The notes under the pieces: generated by a model
What the model saw: only the letters and a program-made list of their open reading frames with translations
Told to the model about the DNA's origin: nothing
Database searches by the model: none
NCBI GenBank assembly: GCA_900758885.1
Contig: CAAETD010000025.1
Coordinates: forward strand, 1-64,000
Source of the DNA: an uncultured Collinsella sp.
GTDB lineage: Bacteria; Actinomycetota; Coriobacteriia; Coriobacteriales; Coriobacteriaceae
Reading direction: 5' to 3'
DNA length: 64,000 nucleotides
Translations under genes and position numbers: made by a program
Part shown: positions 38,196 to 47,856 of the stretch, piece after piece
Layout of the letters: every line of letters starts with the position of its first letter
How positions within the stretch are numbered: the first letter of the stretch is position 1

Positions 38196-39094
38196 TACAG
38201 CACGCCTCCGATCATCAAAAGCAGCTGCGCGGTAATGCAGCCAAAGATAAGCGAATCGCTACGATCGAGCATGCCGCCGTGGCCCGGGATAAGGTTACCG
38301 GAATCCTTAACGCCCACACCGCGCTTGATGCGCGACTCGATGAGGTCTCCGATAACGCCCAGGACGGACACGACCACGCCGCACAGCAGCGCATAGGGCA
38401 GGCTGAGCTTGTAGAAGTGCGTCGCCCACAGGATGAGCCAAATCAAAACCGAGCCCAGGATGCCGCCGACAAACCCCTCCCAGCTCTTTTTGGGAGAGAT
38501 CTTGGGAACCATCTTGTGCTTGCCGATACGGCTACCCACGATGTAGGCAAACGAATCGGAGACCCAAAGGGACGCGCAAACGCCCACCGAAAGCAGGGCG
38601 CCGGCAAAACCGGGCACGGCATCGCGCAGCAGCACGATAGCCGACAGCATAAAGCCAGTGTAGATGGGACCCATGAGCGTCACGGCCACATCAGAGATGC
38701 GGGTACGCGGCGACCAAACATACCAAATGCCCACAGCGAGCATCAGGGCAAAAAGCAGGGCATTCAGCAACATCGAATCGCCCAACGCCGACAGCGGAAA
38801 GAGTACGGCGGCAGCAATACCCATGCGCTCGTTAGCCATCTTGCCATCGAGCCTCGTCATACGGAAAAACTCATAGCAGCACAGACCACTCATGACAGAA
38901 ACAAAGATGGCCGTGGGCACGATACCCAAAACCAGGCAAAGGATAAAGACAACGGCGTAAACGATACCGGCGGCGGCACGGGTAATAAAGCCCGACAGCC
39001 ACGAACCGGTGCCGCCCTTCGCTGCAGGCGCGCCAGCAGTGACAGCTTTGCGCGCAGGCGTCTTGGGAGCAGATGCCTTGGGACGATCGGACAC
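38195..39094 (-). CDS. cdsA: Phosphatidate cytidylyltransferase
   Basis: CdsA makes CDP-diacylglycerol from phosphatidic acid and CTP in the membrane. It has multiple spans and the C-terminal signature KRGVGVKDSGNLIPGHGG followed by DRSDSL. A proline/alanine/lysine-rich cytoplasmic tail of about 30 residues precedes the first span. The GTG start has AGGAGG seven bases upstream. The gene order uppS-cdsA-dxr-rseP-ispG-proS is widely conserved. Confidence 0.96.
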   Translation of the reverse strand: MSDRPKASAPKTPARKAVTAGAPAAKGGTGSWLSGFITRAAAGIVYAVVFILCLVLGIVPTAIFVSVMSGLCCYEFFRMTRLDGKMANERMGIAAAVLFPLSALGDSMLLNALLFALMLAVGIWYVWSPRTRISDVAVTLMGPIYTGFMLSAIVLLRDAVPGFAGALLSVGVCASLWVSDSFAYIVGSRIGKHKMVPKISPKKSWEGFVGGILGSVLIWLILWATHFYKLSLPYALLCGVVVSVLGVIGDLIESRIKRGVGVKDSGNLIPGHGGMLDRSDSLIFGCITAQLLLMIGGVL

Positions 39095-39096
39095 GA

Positions 39097-39891
39097 TTAA
39101 GCCTCCTCGGTCTTGCTCAGTCCACCAAACCTACGGTCACGGCCCTGATAGGCCAAAATGGCGTCGACAAGGCCCCAGCGATCAAAGTCGGGCCAATAGG
39201 TATCGGTGACGTAGAACTCGGAATAAGCCACCTGCCACAGCAGATAGTTCGAAAGGCGCAGCTCACCAGAGGTGCGAATCACAAGCTCAGGATCGGGAAG
39301 ACCGGCGGTATAGAGGTGGGAAGCCACCATGTCGTCATCAATTGCGCCAGGATCGATCTTACCGGCGGCAGCGTCGAGTGCGATCTGACGGACAGCGCGG
39401 GTAATCTCGGAACGCGCGCCGTAGTTGACGGCAAGCGCCAGCGTCATACCGGTGTGATCGGCGCACTCGGCAAGACCGCGTTCAAAAACGTCGCGGGTCT
39501 TCTTGGGCAGCGCGGAAATGTCACCCAAAAAGACAACGCGCACATTTTCGCGCTTCAGAAGCGGCAGCTCGTCGATAAACGTCTTGGCAAACAGATGCAT
39601 CAAGACGTTGACCTCATGCTGCGGACGGTTCCAGTTTTCGGTAGAAAACGCATAGGCCGAAAGCACGTCGACGCCCAGACGCACGCAGGCGGTAATAATC
39701 TCGCGAAGGGAGACGATACCCGCCTTGTGGCCCTCAGTGCGCGCAAGACCGCGCGACGTGGCCCAACGACCGTTGCCGTCCATGATGCACGAGATATGGT
39801 GCGGAATGTTATTAAGGTCAAGGTCGGAAAAACCGACGCCCGCAGGGGCGTCGGCAAAATACTCGACCAGTTTATGCTCGTCGTATTGCAC
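39097..39891 (-). CDS. uppS: Undecaprenyl diphosphate synthase (isoprenyl transferase)
   Basis: UppS adds cis isoprene units to farnesyl diphosphate to form the C55 carrier of cell-wall synthesis. The 264 residues contain CIMDGNGRWA (catalytic Asp), AYAFSTENW and the C-terminal RTSGELRLSNYLLWQ. The GTG start uses GGAG within the end of frr, seven bases upstream. Chain length is presumed C55 from context. Confidence 0.95.
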   Translation of the reverse strand: MQYDEHKLVEYFADAPAGVGFSDLDLNNIPHHISCIMDGNGRWATSRGLARTEGHKAGIVSLREIITACVRLGVDVLSAYAFSTENWNRPQHEVNVLMHLFAKTFIDELPLLKRENVRVVFLGDISALPKKTRDVFERGLAECADHTGMTLALAVNYGARSEITRAVRQIALDAAAGKIDPGAIDDDMVASHLYTAGLPDPELVIRTSGELRLSNYLLWQVAYSEFYVTDTYWPDFDRWGLVDAILAYQGRDRRFGGLSKTEEA

Positions 39892-39892
39892 C

Positions 39893-40429
39893 TTAGATCT
39901 CCATGACCTCGGCTTCTTTTTCCTTCAGAAGCTCCTCGACCTTGGCGACATACTCATCAGTGTGCTTCTGGACCTTGGCCTGCTCGCGACGGACATCGTC
40001 CTCGGTGAGCTCCTCATCGCGCTCGAGCTTGTTGTTGAAGTCGCGACGGATGTTACGGATAGACACCTTGGCCTGCTCGGCGTACTCGCGGCACTCCTTG
40101 ACGAGCTCGCGACGGCGCTCCTCAGTGGGAGCCGGGAACGGAAGACGAACGACGGTGCCATCGGAGTTGGGGGTAATACCCAGATCGGAAGCGCCGATGG
40201 CCTTGACGATAGCATTGATGAGTGCCTTGTCCCACGGCTCGATGAGCAGCATGTGGGCCTCGGGGGTCTTGACGGCGGCAACCTGCGTGACCGGCGTGGG
40301 AACACCGTAATAATCGACGGTGATGTCGGACAGAATGTTGGCATTGGCGCGGCCGGTACGAACCTTGGAGAAGTTATGCTTGAGGGACTCGAGCGACTTG
40401 TCCATGTGGGCGGTGATGTTCTCTGCCAT
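39893..40429 (-). CDS. frr: Ribosome recycling factor
   Basis: RRF splits post-termination ribosomes together with EF-G. The 178 residues match the family (about 185): KVRTGRANA near residue 23, YYGVPTPVTQ, and the C-terminal helix IRNIRRDFNNKLERDEELTEDD. It is two bases downstream of pyrH, with AGGAGG before the ATG. The pyrH-frr pairing is nearly universal. Confidence 0.98.
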   Translation of the reverse strand: MAENITAHMDKSLESLKHNFSKVRTGRANANILSDITVDYYGVPTPVTQVAAVKTPEAHMLLIEPWDKALINAIVKAIGASDLGITPNSDGTVVRLPFPAPTEERRRELVKECREYAEQAKVSIRNIRRDFNNKLERDEELTEDDVRREQAKVQKHTDEYVAKVEELLKEKEAEVMEI

Positions 40430-40431
40430 GC

Positions 40432-41154
40432 TTAATCCTCCTGATAGACGAGCGTGCCGACGGGCTCACCCGAAAGCGCGCGCTTGACGGTGTCCTCGCC
40501 ATCGATGTTGAGGACCAAAATCGGCATACGGTTGTCCTGGCACAGTGCCGTAGCCGTGGAATCCATAACCTGCAGACCGCGGACGAGAACCTCGTGATAG
40601 GTAATCTTGTCAAAACGGACGGCATCGGCGCACTTGACGGGATCCTTATCGTAGATGCCGTCAACCTTGGTGGCTTTAATCAGAATCTCGGCGCCGATCT
40701 CGCACGCACGAAGAGCCGCGGCGGTGTCGGTCGTAAAGTACGGATTGCCCGAACCGGCGGCAAAAATAACGACGTTGCCCTTGGAAAGGTGGTTGATGGC
40801 GCGACGGCGAATATAGGGCTCGCAGATCTCGTTCATCTGGATAGCGCTCATCACGCGGCAGGGAACATCGTTATGCTCGAAGGCATCCTGCAGGGCGAGC
40901 GCGTTCATAACGGTTGCCAGCATGCCCATGTAGTCGGCCTGAGCACGCTCCATGCCACCGGCAGCGCCGGCCATGCCGCGGAAAATATTGCCGCCGCCGA
41001 CAACGACGCCGACCTCATGGCCAACGGCGAGCAGCTCCTTGACCTGCTTGGCAAGATGGTCGGTAACCTTGGGGTCGATGCCATATTGGCCGTCGCCCAT
41101 CAGTGCTTCGCCGGAAAGCTTAAGAAGCACGCGTTTATATCGGATGTCGGACAA
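40432..41154 (-). CDS. pyrH: UMP kinase
   Basis: PyrH phosphorylates UMP to UDP and belongs to the amino-acid-kinase fold. It has KLSGEALMG at the phosphate site, [10 protein letters not shown] and [16 protein letters not shown], in 240 residues. The start is a TTG at 41154 with GGAGG six bases upstream. It opens the operon that runs to proS. Confidence 0.97.
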   Translation of the reverse strand: MSDIRYKRVLLKLSGEALMGDGQYGIDPKVTDHLAKQVKELLAVGHEVGVVVGGGNIFRGMAGAAGGMERAQADYMGMLATVMNALALQDAFEHNDVPCRVMSAIQMNEICEPYIRRRAINHLSKGNVVIFAAGSGNPYFTTDTAAALRACEIGAEILIKATKVDGIYDKDPVKCADAVRFDKITYHEVLVRGLQVMDSTATALCQDNRMPILVLNIDGEDTVKRALSGEPVGTLVYQED

Positions 41155-41194
41155 AGCGATCCTCCTTTAATTAGACTTTCAATATGATATCAAA

Positions 41195-41210
41195 GGCTCT
41201 GATAAGAGCC
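41195..41210. repeat. Small palindrome in the pyrH leader
   Basis: GGCTCT and AGAGCC form a perfect 6-bp stem with a 4-base loop, between the tsf terminator and pyrH. It could be part of the pyrH leader or a second weak terminator (CTTTGAT follows on the minus strand). Confidence 0.3.
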
Positions 41211-41213
41211 ATG

Positions 41214-41248
41214 AAAAAGCAGGCTGTGAGTAAAACCCACAGCCTGCT
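41214..41248 (-). terminator. Terminator of rpsB-tsf
   Basis: An 11-bp stem AGCAGGCTGTG/CACAGCCTGCT with a 9-base loop is followed by TTTTTC on the minus strand. It lies about 25 bases after the tsf stop. Confidence 0.92.
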
Positions 41249-41271
41249 CATTACCAGCTACAAGAGCTTAT

Positions 41272-42141
41272 TTACTCGCCACGGACCAGACGGTCAAAGG
41301 CAACGACGGTAATGGTGTCGCCGAGCTCCTTGGAGACCTGCTCAGCGTACTTCTTGATGGTGAGAGAGCTGTCCTTGATGAACTCCTGCTCGGTGAGCAC
41401 GGACTGCTTGTAGAACTTCTCCAGACGGCCGACAGCCATCTTCTCCTGGATAGCCTCGGGCTTGCCGGACTCGGCAGCCTGGGCCATGTAGATCTGCTTC
41501 TCGTGCTCGACGGTCTCGGCCGGAACCTGATCGCGGGTAGCGCAGATCGGGGCGACGGCGGCAACCTGAAGGGCAACGTCGTGAGCGAAGGTCTTGAAGG
41601 ACTCAGCCTGAGCGGTCTCGGCCTTCTCGAAAGCGAACTCGACGAGAACGCCAATCTTACCACCCATGTGGATGTAAGAAGCGAGAGCTCCGTTCTCGGC
41701 CTTGCGGGCGGCAAAACGGGAGATCTTCATGTTCTCGCCCATGATGTGAATCATCTCGGTGAGCTCGGAGGAAACGGTCTCCTCGCCCATCGGCTTCTCG
41801 AGCAGAGCGTCGACGTCAGCAGGCTCGGTGGTAGCGACAACCTCAGCGACCTTGGAAGCAAAGCCGGTGAACTTAGCGTTGGAGCCGACGAAGTCGGTCT
41901 CGCAAGAGAGCTCGAGCAGAGCGCCGGTCTTGCCGTCCTCGGAGACGAACGCGGCGACGGCGCCCTCGTTGGTCTCACGGCCAGCCTTCTTGGCAGCCTT
42001 GGCGAGGCCGTTCTTGCGCAGAACGTCGACAGCGGCGTCCATGTCGCCGTCAGCCTCGACGAGAGCCTTCTTGCACTCCATCATCGGGGAGTCGGTCATC
42101 TCGCGGAGCTGCTTGACCATAGCGGCGGTAATCTGGGCCAT
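41272..42141 (-). CDS. tsf: Elongation factor Ts
   Basis: EF-Ts recycles EF-Tu by GDP release. The 289 residues begin with the UBA-like domain MAQITAAMVKQLREMTD, continue with GAVAAFVSEDGKTGALLELSCETDFV, and have the core helix near FAHDVALQVAA. The ATG at 42141 has AAAGGA upstream; an ATG five codons earlier is less likely. It forms the standard pair with rpsB. Confidence 0.98.
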   Translation of the reverse strand: MAQITAAMVKQLREMTDSPMMECKKALVEADGDMDAAVDVLRKNGLAKAAKKAGRETNEGAVAAFVSEDGKTGALLELSCETDFVGSNAKFTGFASKVAEVVATTEPADVDALLEKPMGEETVSSELTEMIHIMGENMKISRFAARKAENGALASYIHMGGKIGVLVEFAFEKAETAQAESFKTFAHDVALQVAAVAPICATRDQVPAETVEHEKQIYMAQAAESGKPEAIQEKMAVGRLEKFYKQSVLTEQEFIKDSSLTIKKYAEQVSKELGDTITVVAFDRLVRGE

Positions 42142-42186
42142 TGTGGTTCCTTTCAAAGAGATGAAAAAGAATTAACTAAGACTGAT

Positions 42187-42915
42187 TTACTCGGCCTTGG
42201 GCTCAGCGGCCATCTCGGCCTCGGAGACCTGCTCCTTGCCGGAGCCAGCGAGGCAAGCGTCAGCCATGAGCTCGCACATAAGGGTGACAGCGGAGATAGC
42301 GTCATCGTTGCAGGGGATGCCGTACTCAACCTCGTCGGGATCAGAGTTGGTGTCAATCAGAGCGACGACAGGGATATTCAGGCGCTGGGCCTCCTTGATG
42401 GCGTTCTCCTCGCGCTTGGTGTCGATAACGAAGAGAGCCTGGGGCAGACCCTTCATGTCGCGGGCGCCACCGAGGTTGGTCTGGAGCTTGGTGAGCTCCT
42501 TACCGAGCACAGCCTGCTCCTTCTTGGGGAGCACTGCCATGCGGCCGTCCTCGACCATGGCCTCGAGCTCCTCCATGCGGTTGATGCGGGAGCGGATGGT
42601 GACGAAGTTGGTCAGCATGCCGCCGAGCCAACGCTGGTTGATGTAAGGCATGTTGGCGCGCTCAGCGGCGTTCTTGACGGCCTCCTGAGCCTGCTTCTTG
42701 GTGCCGACGAACAGCACGTTGCCACCCTTGGCGACGTTCTTGACGAAGGTGTAGGCCTGGTCGGCGTCGAGGATGGTCTGCTTGAGGTCGAGGATGTAGA
42801 TGCCGTTGCGCTCACCGAAGATGAACGGCTTCATCTTGGGGTTCCAGCGACGGGTCTGGTGACCGAAGTGGCAGCCGGCCTCGAGCAGGGTGCGGATATT
42901 AATCTTGGTAGCCAT
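42187..42915 (-). CDS. rpsB: 30S ribosomal protein S2
   Basis: S2 joins the small subunit late and recruits S1. The 242 residues include [29 protein letters not shown], and the family signature [29 protein letters not shown] precedes the ATG. It is the first gene of rpsB-tsf, with its promoter about 145 bases upstream. Confidence 0.98.
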   Translation of the reverse strand: MATKINIRTLLEAGCHFGHQTRRWNPKMKPFIFGERNGIYILDLKQTILDADQAYTFVKNVAKGGNVLFVGTKKQAQEAVKNAAERANMPYINQRWLGGMLTNFVTIRSRINRMEELEAMVEDGRMAVLPKKEQAVLGKELTKLQTNLGGARDMKGLPQALFVIDTKREENAIKEAQRLNIPVVALIDTNSDPDEVEYGIPCNDDAISAVTLMCELMADACLAGSGKEQVSEAEMAAEPKAE

Positions 42916-43056
42916 GTTAAACCTCCTGTGGTTTGCCTCCGCGCGGGGTCATCCTCCAAAACCAACCCGGACATGTGCTACCAAAGCCCGGGCACCACGG
43001 TATGAAGTAGCCGCGCGTGCGTGATAAAAACCTGTTGCCGTGAAGCAACCCGATGA

Positions 43057-43085
43057 ATGATAGCAGGATTGCCTCTTCCTGCCAA
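43057..43085 (-). promoter_or_regulatory. Promoter of rpsB-tsf
   Basis: On the minus strand TTGGCA (43085-43080), a 17-base spacer and TATCAT (43062-43057) preceded by TGC give a good -35 and an extended -10. The transcript would have a leader of about 135 bases before rpsB, room for autogenous control by S2, though I see no clear structure to name. Confidence 0.7.
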
Positions 43086-43131
43086 CCCGCAATCAAAACC
43101 ACACACCTAAGCGCAACACGAGCCGCCCAGC

Positions 43132-43974
43132 CTACTCGCCCCGGGGATGGGCCTGGGTCACGGCGCGCTTAAGCCGATCGGGCGTAAGATGCGTGTAAAT
43201 CTGCGTCGTGGACAGGCTCGCATGTCCCAGCAGCTCTTGAACCGAACGCAGATCCGCGCCGCCCTCGAGCAAATCGGTCGCAAACGTGTGGCGCATCGCA
43301 TGCGGGGCAATGTCGGCAGGGATGCCAGCGAGCGTCGCCAGCATATGGAACCGTCGTCTGAGCATAGCGGCACTCATGCGATTACCGCGCGCAGAAATAT
43401 ACAGCGGATGGGGACCGTTTACGGTATCGCGACGCTTAGCCTGCGCGAGCAACTCCGGTCTCCCCTCCTCGACATAGGTGCGCGTCGCCTCGAGTGCGCG
43501 TCGATACAGAGGAACGATACGCTCCTTGCTCCCCTTGCCCCATAGCCGCAGCGTGCGCTCGGACCATGAGACGGATTCCACATTGAGCGCCGAAAGCTCC
43601 GAGATGCGGGCGCCCGAGGCATAGAGCAGCTCGAGCATCGCCGCATCGCGCAGTCCCGCGGGCGTCGAGGTATCAGGCGTCTTGAGCAGCGCCTCGACCT
43701 GCTGAGTCGTAAGGACGCCGGGCAGGTCGCGCGGCAGCTTGGGCGATGCGATAGCCGAGACCGCATCGCCCTCGACAATCCCCTCGGCAGCCATCCAACG
43801 ATAGAGCGACCGAATAGCCGACAAATGTGCCGCAAGGGTGCGAGGCGCCACCTGCTCGCGCGAAAACTCGGCCAAATACGCGCGGACGGTACGCACATCG
43901 GCCATACGCGCGTCGACACCCGTACGCTCGCACCAGGCAGCAAAGCGCTCCAACCGCGATCCATAGGCAGTCAC
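43132..43974 (-). CDS. xerC: Tyrosine recombinase XerC-like (start uncertain)
   Basis: Xer recombinases resolve chromosome dimers at dif. The catalytic set is complete: Arg in GARISEL, Lys in WGKGSKER, HxxR in HAMRHTFAT, His in LLGHASL and Tyr in TTQIYTH. The first ordinary start codon (GTG, 43974) falls inside the conserved N-terminal helix. The same frame continues upstream with family-like sequence (SFIAYIARVEGLSPNT) as far as the trmFO stop. A start at CTG (44040) or ATA (44052) would give about 302-306 residues, the normal size. XerC rather than XerD is inferred from the trmFO/dprA neighbourhood. Confidence 0.88.
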   Translation of the reverse strand: MTAYGSRLERFAAWCERTGVDARMADVRTVRAYLAEFSREQVAPRTLAAHLSAIRSLYRWMAAEGIVEGDAVSAIASPKLPRDLPGVLTTQQVEALLKTPDTSTPAGLRDAAMLELLYASGARISELSALNVESVSWSERTLRLWGKGSKERIVPLYRRALEATRTYVEEGRPELLAQAKRRDTVNGPHPLYISARGNRMSAAMLRRRFHMLATLAGIPADIAPHAMRHTFATDLLEGGADLRSVQELLGHASLSTTQIYTHLTPDRLKRAVTQAHPRGE

Positions 43975-44048
43975 CGTATTGGGAGAGAGCCCCTCGACAC
44001 GTGCGATGTAGGCGATAAACGAGTCGACGGTATCGTACAGGTCAAAGG

Positions 44049-45386
44049 CTATGACCGGTCGCCCCCAAACAAGTCGGAACGCGTGGCCAAGTAGGCATCG
44101 AGGGCCTCGAGCGCGCGATCCGCATATGCCTGGTAGCGGTCGCGTTTACTGCGGCGCTTGCCGTCCTCGAGTGGTGGCACCAAGCCAAAGTTAACGTGCA
44201 TGGGCTGATAGCCCACCGTTGCCGGATCGGTCGCATAGCCCACGAGCGCGCCCAGGGCACCCACGCGAGGAAGCTCAACAGGAGCCGCACAGATAGCCTC
44301 GGCATAGGTGTTGAGCGCAGCGAGCAGACCGGTCGCCACGGCCTCCATATAGCCTTCGGTGCCGGTGATCTGACCGGCGAGGCGCACGCTCGTACCGGGC
44401 ACGGCAAAGGTGCCGTCAAGAACGTGCGGCGCATCGACAAAAGTATTGCGGTGCATGACGCCATAACGGAAGAACTCGGCATTCTCCAGACCGGGAACCA
44501 TATGGAAGACACGCTTTTGTTCGCCAAAGGTCAGGTTGGTCTGGAAGCCCACCAGGTTGTAGGCGGTCTTCTCCTTGTTCTCGGCGCGCAGCTGAATCGC
44601 CGCCCAAGGGCGACGTCCGGTACGCGGGTCGGTGAGGCCGACGGGCTTCATGGCGCCAAAGCGGATGGCATCCTTGCCAGTGCGGGCGACTTCCTCGGCA
44701 GGCTGACAGGCCTGGAACAGGTCGCCACCCTCAAAGTCCTTGAGCACCACGCGGTCGGCGGTGGTGAGTGCCTCGATAAAGGCCTCGTACTCCTCCTTGT
44801 TGAGCGGAGCGTTGAGATAGTCGCCGCTCCCCTGCTCCTCATAGCGCGACTGCGAGAACAGCACGTCCATATCGAGCGTGGAGGCATCGACGATTGGCGC
44901 GGCAGCGTCAAAGAACGCCAAGGCGTCGCCACCGACGAGCTTCATGACCTCTTCGCTCAATGCCGGAGAACACAGCGGGCCCGCGGCAATGACCACGTGG
45001 CCCTCGGGAATCTGCGTGACCTCGCCGTGCACGACCTCGATATTGGGTCGAGCGGCAACCTCGGCCTCGACAAGCTCGGAAAACTTGACGCGGTCGACCG
45101 CCAGGGCACCGCCGGCGGGAACAGCCGCGCGATGGGCGCAATCGAGCAGGACTGAACCCATGCGCTCAAGCTCGGCCTTCAGCAAACCAGCCGCGGAATC
45201 CGGACGGGTCGACTTAAACGAATTCGAGCAGACGAGCTCTGCCAGGTGATCGGTATGGTGAGCCGGGGAGCTCACCTGGGGGCGCATCTCGCACAGCTTT
45301 ACGGCAAAACCGCGATCTGCCAGCTGGATCGCGCACTCCGAACCCGCCAGACCGCCACCGATAACTGTCACCTGATCGAACTGCAT
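44049..45386 (-). CDS. trmFO: Folate-dependent tRNA m5U54 methyltransferase TrmFO
   Basis: TrmFO methylates U54 of tRNA using methylene-THF and FADH2. The 445 residues have the FAD-binding VIGGGLAGSECA, the motif LVCSNSFKS, and the C-terminal MHVNFGLVPPLE. AAAGGTG lies seven bases before the ATG at 45386; a TTG two codons earlier is not preferred. It sits between dprA and xerC, as in Bacillus, though topA is missing from between dprA and trmFO here. Confidence 0.96.
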   Translation of the reverse strand: MQFDQVTVIGGGLAGSECAIQLADRGFAVKLCEMRPQVSSPAHHTDHLAELVCSNSFKSTRPDSAAGLLKAELERMGSVLLDCAHRAAVPAGGALAVDRVKFSELVEAEVAARPNIEVVHGEVTQIPEGHVVIAAGPLCSPALSEEVMKLVGGDALAFFDAAAPIVDASTLDMDVLFSQSRYEEQGSGDYLNAPLNKEEYEAFIEALTTADRVVLKDFEGGDLFQACQPAEEVARTGKDAIRFGAMKPVGLTDPRTGRRPWAAIQLRAENKEKTAYNLVGFQTNLTFGEQKRVFHMVPGLENAEFFRYGVMHRNTFVDAPHVLDGTFAVPGTSVRLAGQITGTEGYMEAVATGLLAALNTYAEAICAAPVELPRVGALGALVGYATDPATVGYQPMHVNFGLVPPLEDGKRRSKRDRYQAYADRALEALDAYLATRSDLFGGDRS

Positions 45387-45400
45387 CTGCAAACACCTTT

Positions 45401-46336
45401 CTAATTGACACGTTTTCCATTGTGACCGAAGGGTGTCTGGGCGTGAAGGGCAAACTTGGAGGGCGCATACCTTCCATCCATCATGCGATCGATAAGACCC
45501 TCGAGTTCAAGCGAACCCAAGAGTTTGAGTACGCCGACAGCATCGAGCGAGACGAGCGCCGCGATGTCGTCGACCTTGAGCGGAGAGGCGATGAGCGCAT
45601 GCATCACGGTCTGCTGCGTTGGATCCAGGTCGGCAATGCCGGGAGCATCGGGGCGCGAGTAGCGCAGGGTTCCGTAGATGCGTGAGATAGCCATCTCGAT
45701 AGATTCCTCGTCGACGATGCAGCAGGCACCGTTCGCAATGAGGTAATTCGTGCCACGCGACTCGGGCGATAGGATCGACCCCGGCACGGCAAGAAGTTCG
45801 CGCCCCAAATCCATAGCAGCCTCGGCTGTGGAAAACGTCCCAGAAGGCATACCCGCCTCGGATACAAAGAGGGCTTGCGACAGGGCCGCGATTACGCGAT
45901 TGCGGCGCGGAAAGGCGAACTTGCGCGGACCCATGCCCCACGGAGAGATCGACACGACCGCGCCACCCGTATCAAGCGTGCGCGTAATCAGCCCCGCGCT
46001 CGAACGCGGGTAGACCACGTCGGCGCCCGTCCCCAGCACCACAACGTGTTTGCCGCCGGCGTTGACCGCAGCCCAACCCGAGGCCTGGTCACAACCGACC
46101 GCACCGCCCGAAACTACCGTCACTCCCGCCTCAACCGCCACCTTCGCCGCAAGCTCTGCCACGGCAAGACCATACGGCGAGGCCTTTCGCGCACCGATGA
46201 TGGAGAGCGCGGGCGTCGAAAGCGCCTCGGGGTTGCCGCGCACATAGAGCGTCTGAGGTACATCAGAAAGCTCCAAAACGGTCTCGGGATACAACGCGTC
46301 ACCTGGATGCAGCTCGAAGGTCCCCTCAGCCATCAT
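45401..46336 (-). CDS. dprA: DNA-processing protein DprA
   Basis: DprA binds incoming single-stranded DNA during transformation and loads RecA. The 311 residues contain the Rossmann-like core (IIGARKASPYG, VSGGAVGCDQ, PRRNRVIAAL) and a C-terminal winged helix (MHALIASPLKVDDIAALVSLD). The ATG at 46336 overlaps the comM stop (ATGATG) with AAGGAGG upstream; an earlier in-frame start adds unrelated residues. The N-terminal SAM-like domain of longer DprA proteins is absent. Confidence 0.93.
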   Translation of the reverse strand: MMAEGTFELHPGDALYPETVLELSDVPQTLYVRGNPEALSTPALSIIGARKASPYGLAVAELAAKVAVEAGVTVVSGGAVGCDQASGWAAVNAGGKHVVVLGTGADVVYPRSSAGLITRTLDTGGAVVSISPWGMGPRKFAFPRRNRVIAALSQALFVSEAGMPSGTFSTAEAAMDLGRELLAVPGSILSPESRGTNYLIANGACCIVDEESIEMAISRIYGTLRYSRPDAPGIADLDPTQQTVMHALIASPLKVDDIAALVSLDAVGVLKLLGSLELEGLIDRMMDGRYAPSKFALHAQTPFGHNGKRVN

Positions 46337-47856
46337 TGGTCCCTCCTTCCCTGGTACATCGCCGCCTCGAGCACGTGGTCCTGCGTCACCTGCTCGCTCT
46401 CGGCGACATCTGCGATCGTGCGCGCAATGCGAACAAGGCGCACGATGCCACGCCCTGTGAGATGCGTGCGCTTCGACAGGCCGAGCACACACTTCTCCGC
46501 CGCATCATCGAGCTCAAAGGTCGAAACGACGCCGTCAATGGACCGTGTCTCGTCATCCTCGGCCTCGGCATCCGCATCGTCCATGCGGGATTCGCGCCAA
46601 GCGCGAAAGGCGCGACCGCGCACAACGTAGTCACGTAACTCGGCCGACGACATGCCCTCCGCACCCTCGATAATCACTTGGGGATCGGGACGGGTCACAT
46701 CGATCATCATGTCGATACGGTCGGCCAAAGGACCGCGCAGTTTAGACCGATAGCGCTCGACCATCGCCGCCGAGCAGCGACACGGCACCTCGCGATCGCC
46801 CAAAAAGCCGCAGGGGCAGGGATTGCTCGCAGCCAGCAGCTGAAAGCGCGACGGGAAGGTAAAAGCCCCGTCGACGCGTACGATCCTCACGTAGCCGCGC
46901 TCGATGGGCTGACGCAGCGTCTGCAGCACGCCAGTGGGAAACTCGGCAAGCTCGTCCAAAAAGAGCACGCCGCCATGAGCAAGGCTGATCTCACCCGGGT
47001 GCACCGGGCGCCCACCGCCAATGAGGCCCGCCGTTGAAATGCTGTGATGGGGGCTTCGAAACGGCCGATGACCTGCCAATAAGCCATCGATGTTCTCGCC
47101 CAAGACCGAATGGATGCACAGTGCCTCCTGCTGATCCTCAACGGAAAGCTCGGGCAGGATGCCGGTCATACGGCGTGCGAGCATGGTCTTGCCCGAACCG
47201 GGCGAGCCGATCATGAGCAGGCCGAGCTCGCCGGCCGCCGCAAGCGCCATGCCGCGTTTAGCGACTTCCTGCCCCAGCACGTCTGCATAGTCGAGCTCGG
47301 GCTCAAAGGTCGCCTCGACACCCTCGGAATCCAAGTAGTGCCGTGCGGCATCGCCCATGCCGTGAGCAAGCTGAGACAGATGGTCGATAAAGCCGCAATC
47401 CACGCCCGCGAGTGGCACATGCTGGTCGGACCTGCCGGCGATAAAAGACAGCCCCATGTCGCGAGCCAATAGCTGAAACGCCACCTCGCCTTTGACAGGA
47501 AGCACCGTGCCGTCCAAGCCGAGCTCGCCGGCGATAAGACAACGATCGAGGTTGTCGCGGGGAATCTGACCATCGGCCGCTAGAACCGCGATGGCGATGG
47601 GCAGATCAAAGCCGCTACCGGTCTTGCGAATATCGCCGGGCGCCAGGTTGACCGTAATGCCCGAGCGCGGGATCTCAAAGCCGGCCGAGCGCATCGCACA
47701 GCGAATACGACCACGTGACTCCATCACCTCCATACTCGGGATGCCGAGCATCTGAATGCCCGGAACGCCGCCGGCAAGCGAGACCTCGACCGTGACGGGA
47801 ATCGCCTCGACGCCGCGGATGCAGGCCGCGTGAACGGCAAACGTCTCGAACGCCAT
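46333..47856 (-). CDS. comM: ComM / YifB-family AAA+ helicase
   Basis: ComM is a hexameric branch-migration helicase that aids integration of donor DNA. The 507 residues have an N-terminal Lon-type S5 fold domain (SLAGGVPGIQMLG, NLAPGDIRKTGSGFDLPIA). Walker A GSPGSGKTMLARR, Walker B GGVLFLDELAEF and the C-terminal Mg-chelatase-like domain follow. The ATG shares a base with the yraN stop (TGATG). It is flanked by dprA, consistent with a DNA-uptake unit. Confidence 0.93.
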   Translation of the reverse strand: MAFETFAVHAACIRGVEAIPVTVEVSLAGGVPGIQMLGIPSMEVMESRGRIRCAMRSAGFEIPRSGITVNLAPGDIRKTGSGFDLPIAIAVLAADGQIPRDNLDRCLIAGELGLDGTVLPVKGEVAFQLLARDMGLSFIAGRSDQHVPLAGVDCGFIDHLSQLAHGMGDAARHYLDSEGVEATFEPELDYADVLGQEVAKRGMALAAAGELGLLMIGSPGSGKTMLARRMTGILPELSVEDQQEALCIHSVLGENIDGLLAGHRPFRSPHHSISTAGLIGGGRPVHPGEISLAHGGVLFLDELAEFPTGVLQTLRQPIERGYVRIVRVDGAFTFPSRFQLLAASNPCPCGFLGDREVPCRCSAAMVERYRSKLRGPLADRIDMMIDVTRPDPQVIIEGAEGMSSAELRDYVVRGRAFRAWRESRMDDADAEAEDDETRSIDGVVSTFELDDAAEKCVLGLSKRTHLTGRGIVRLVRIARTIADVAESEQVTQDHVLEAAMYQGRRDQ

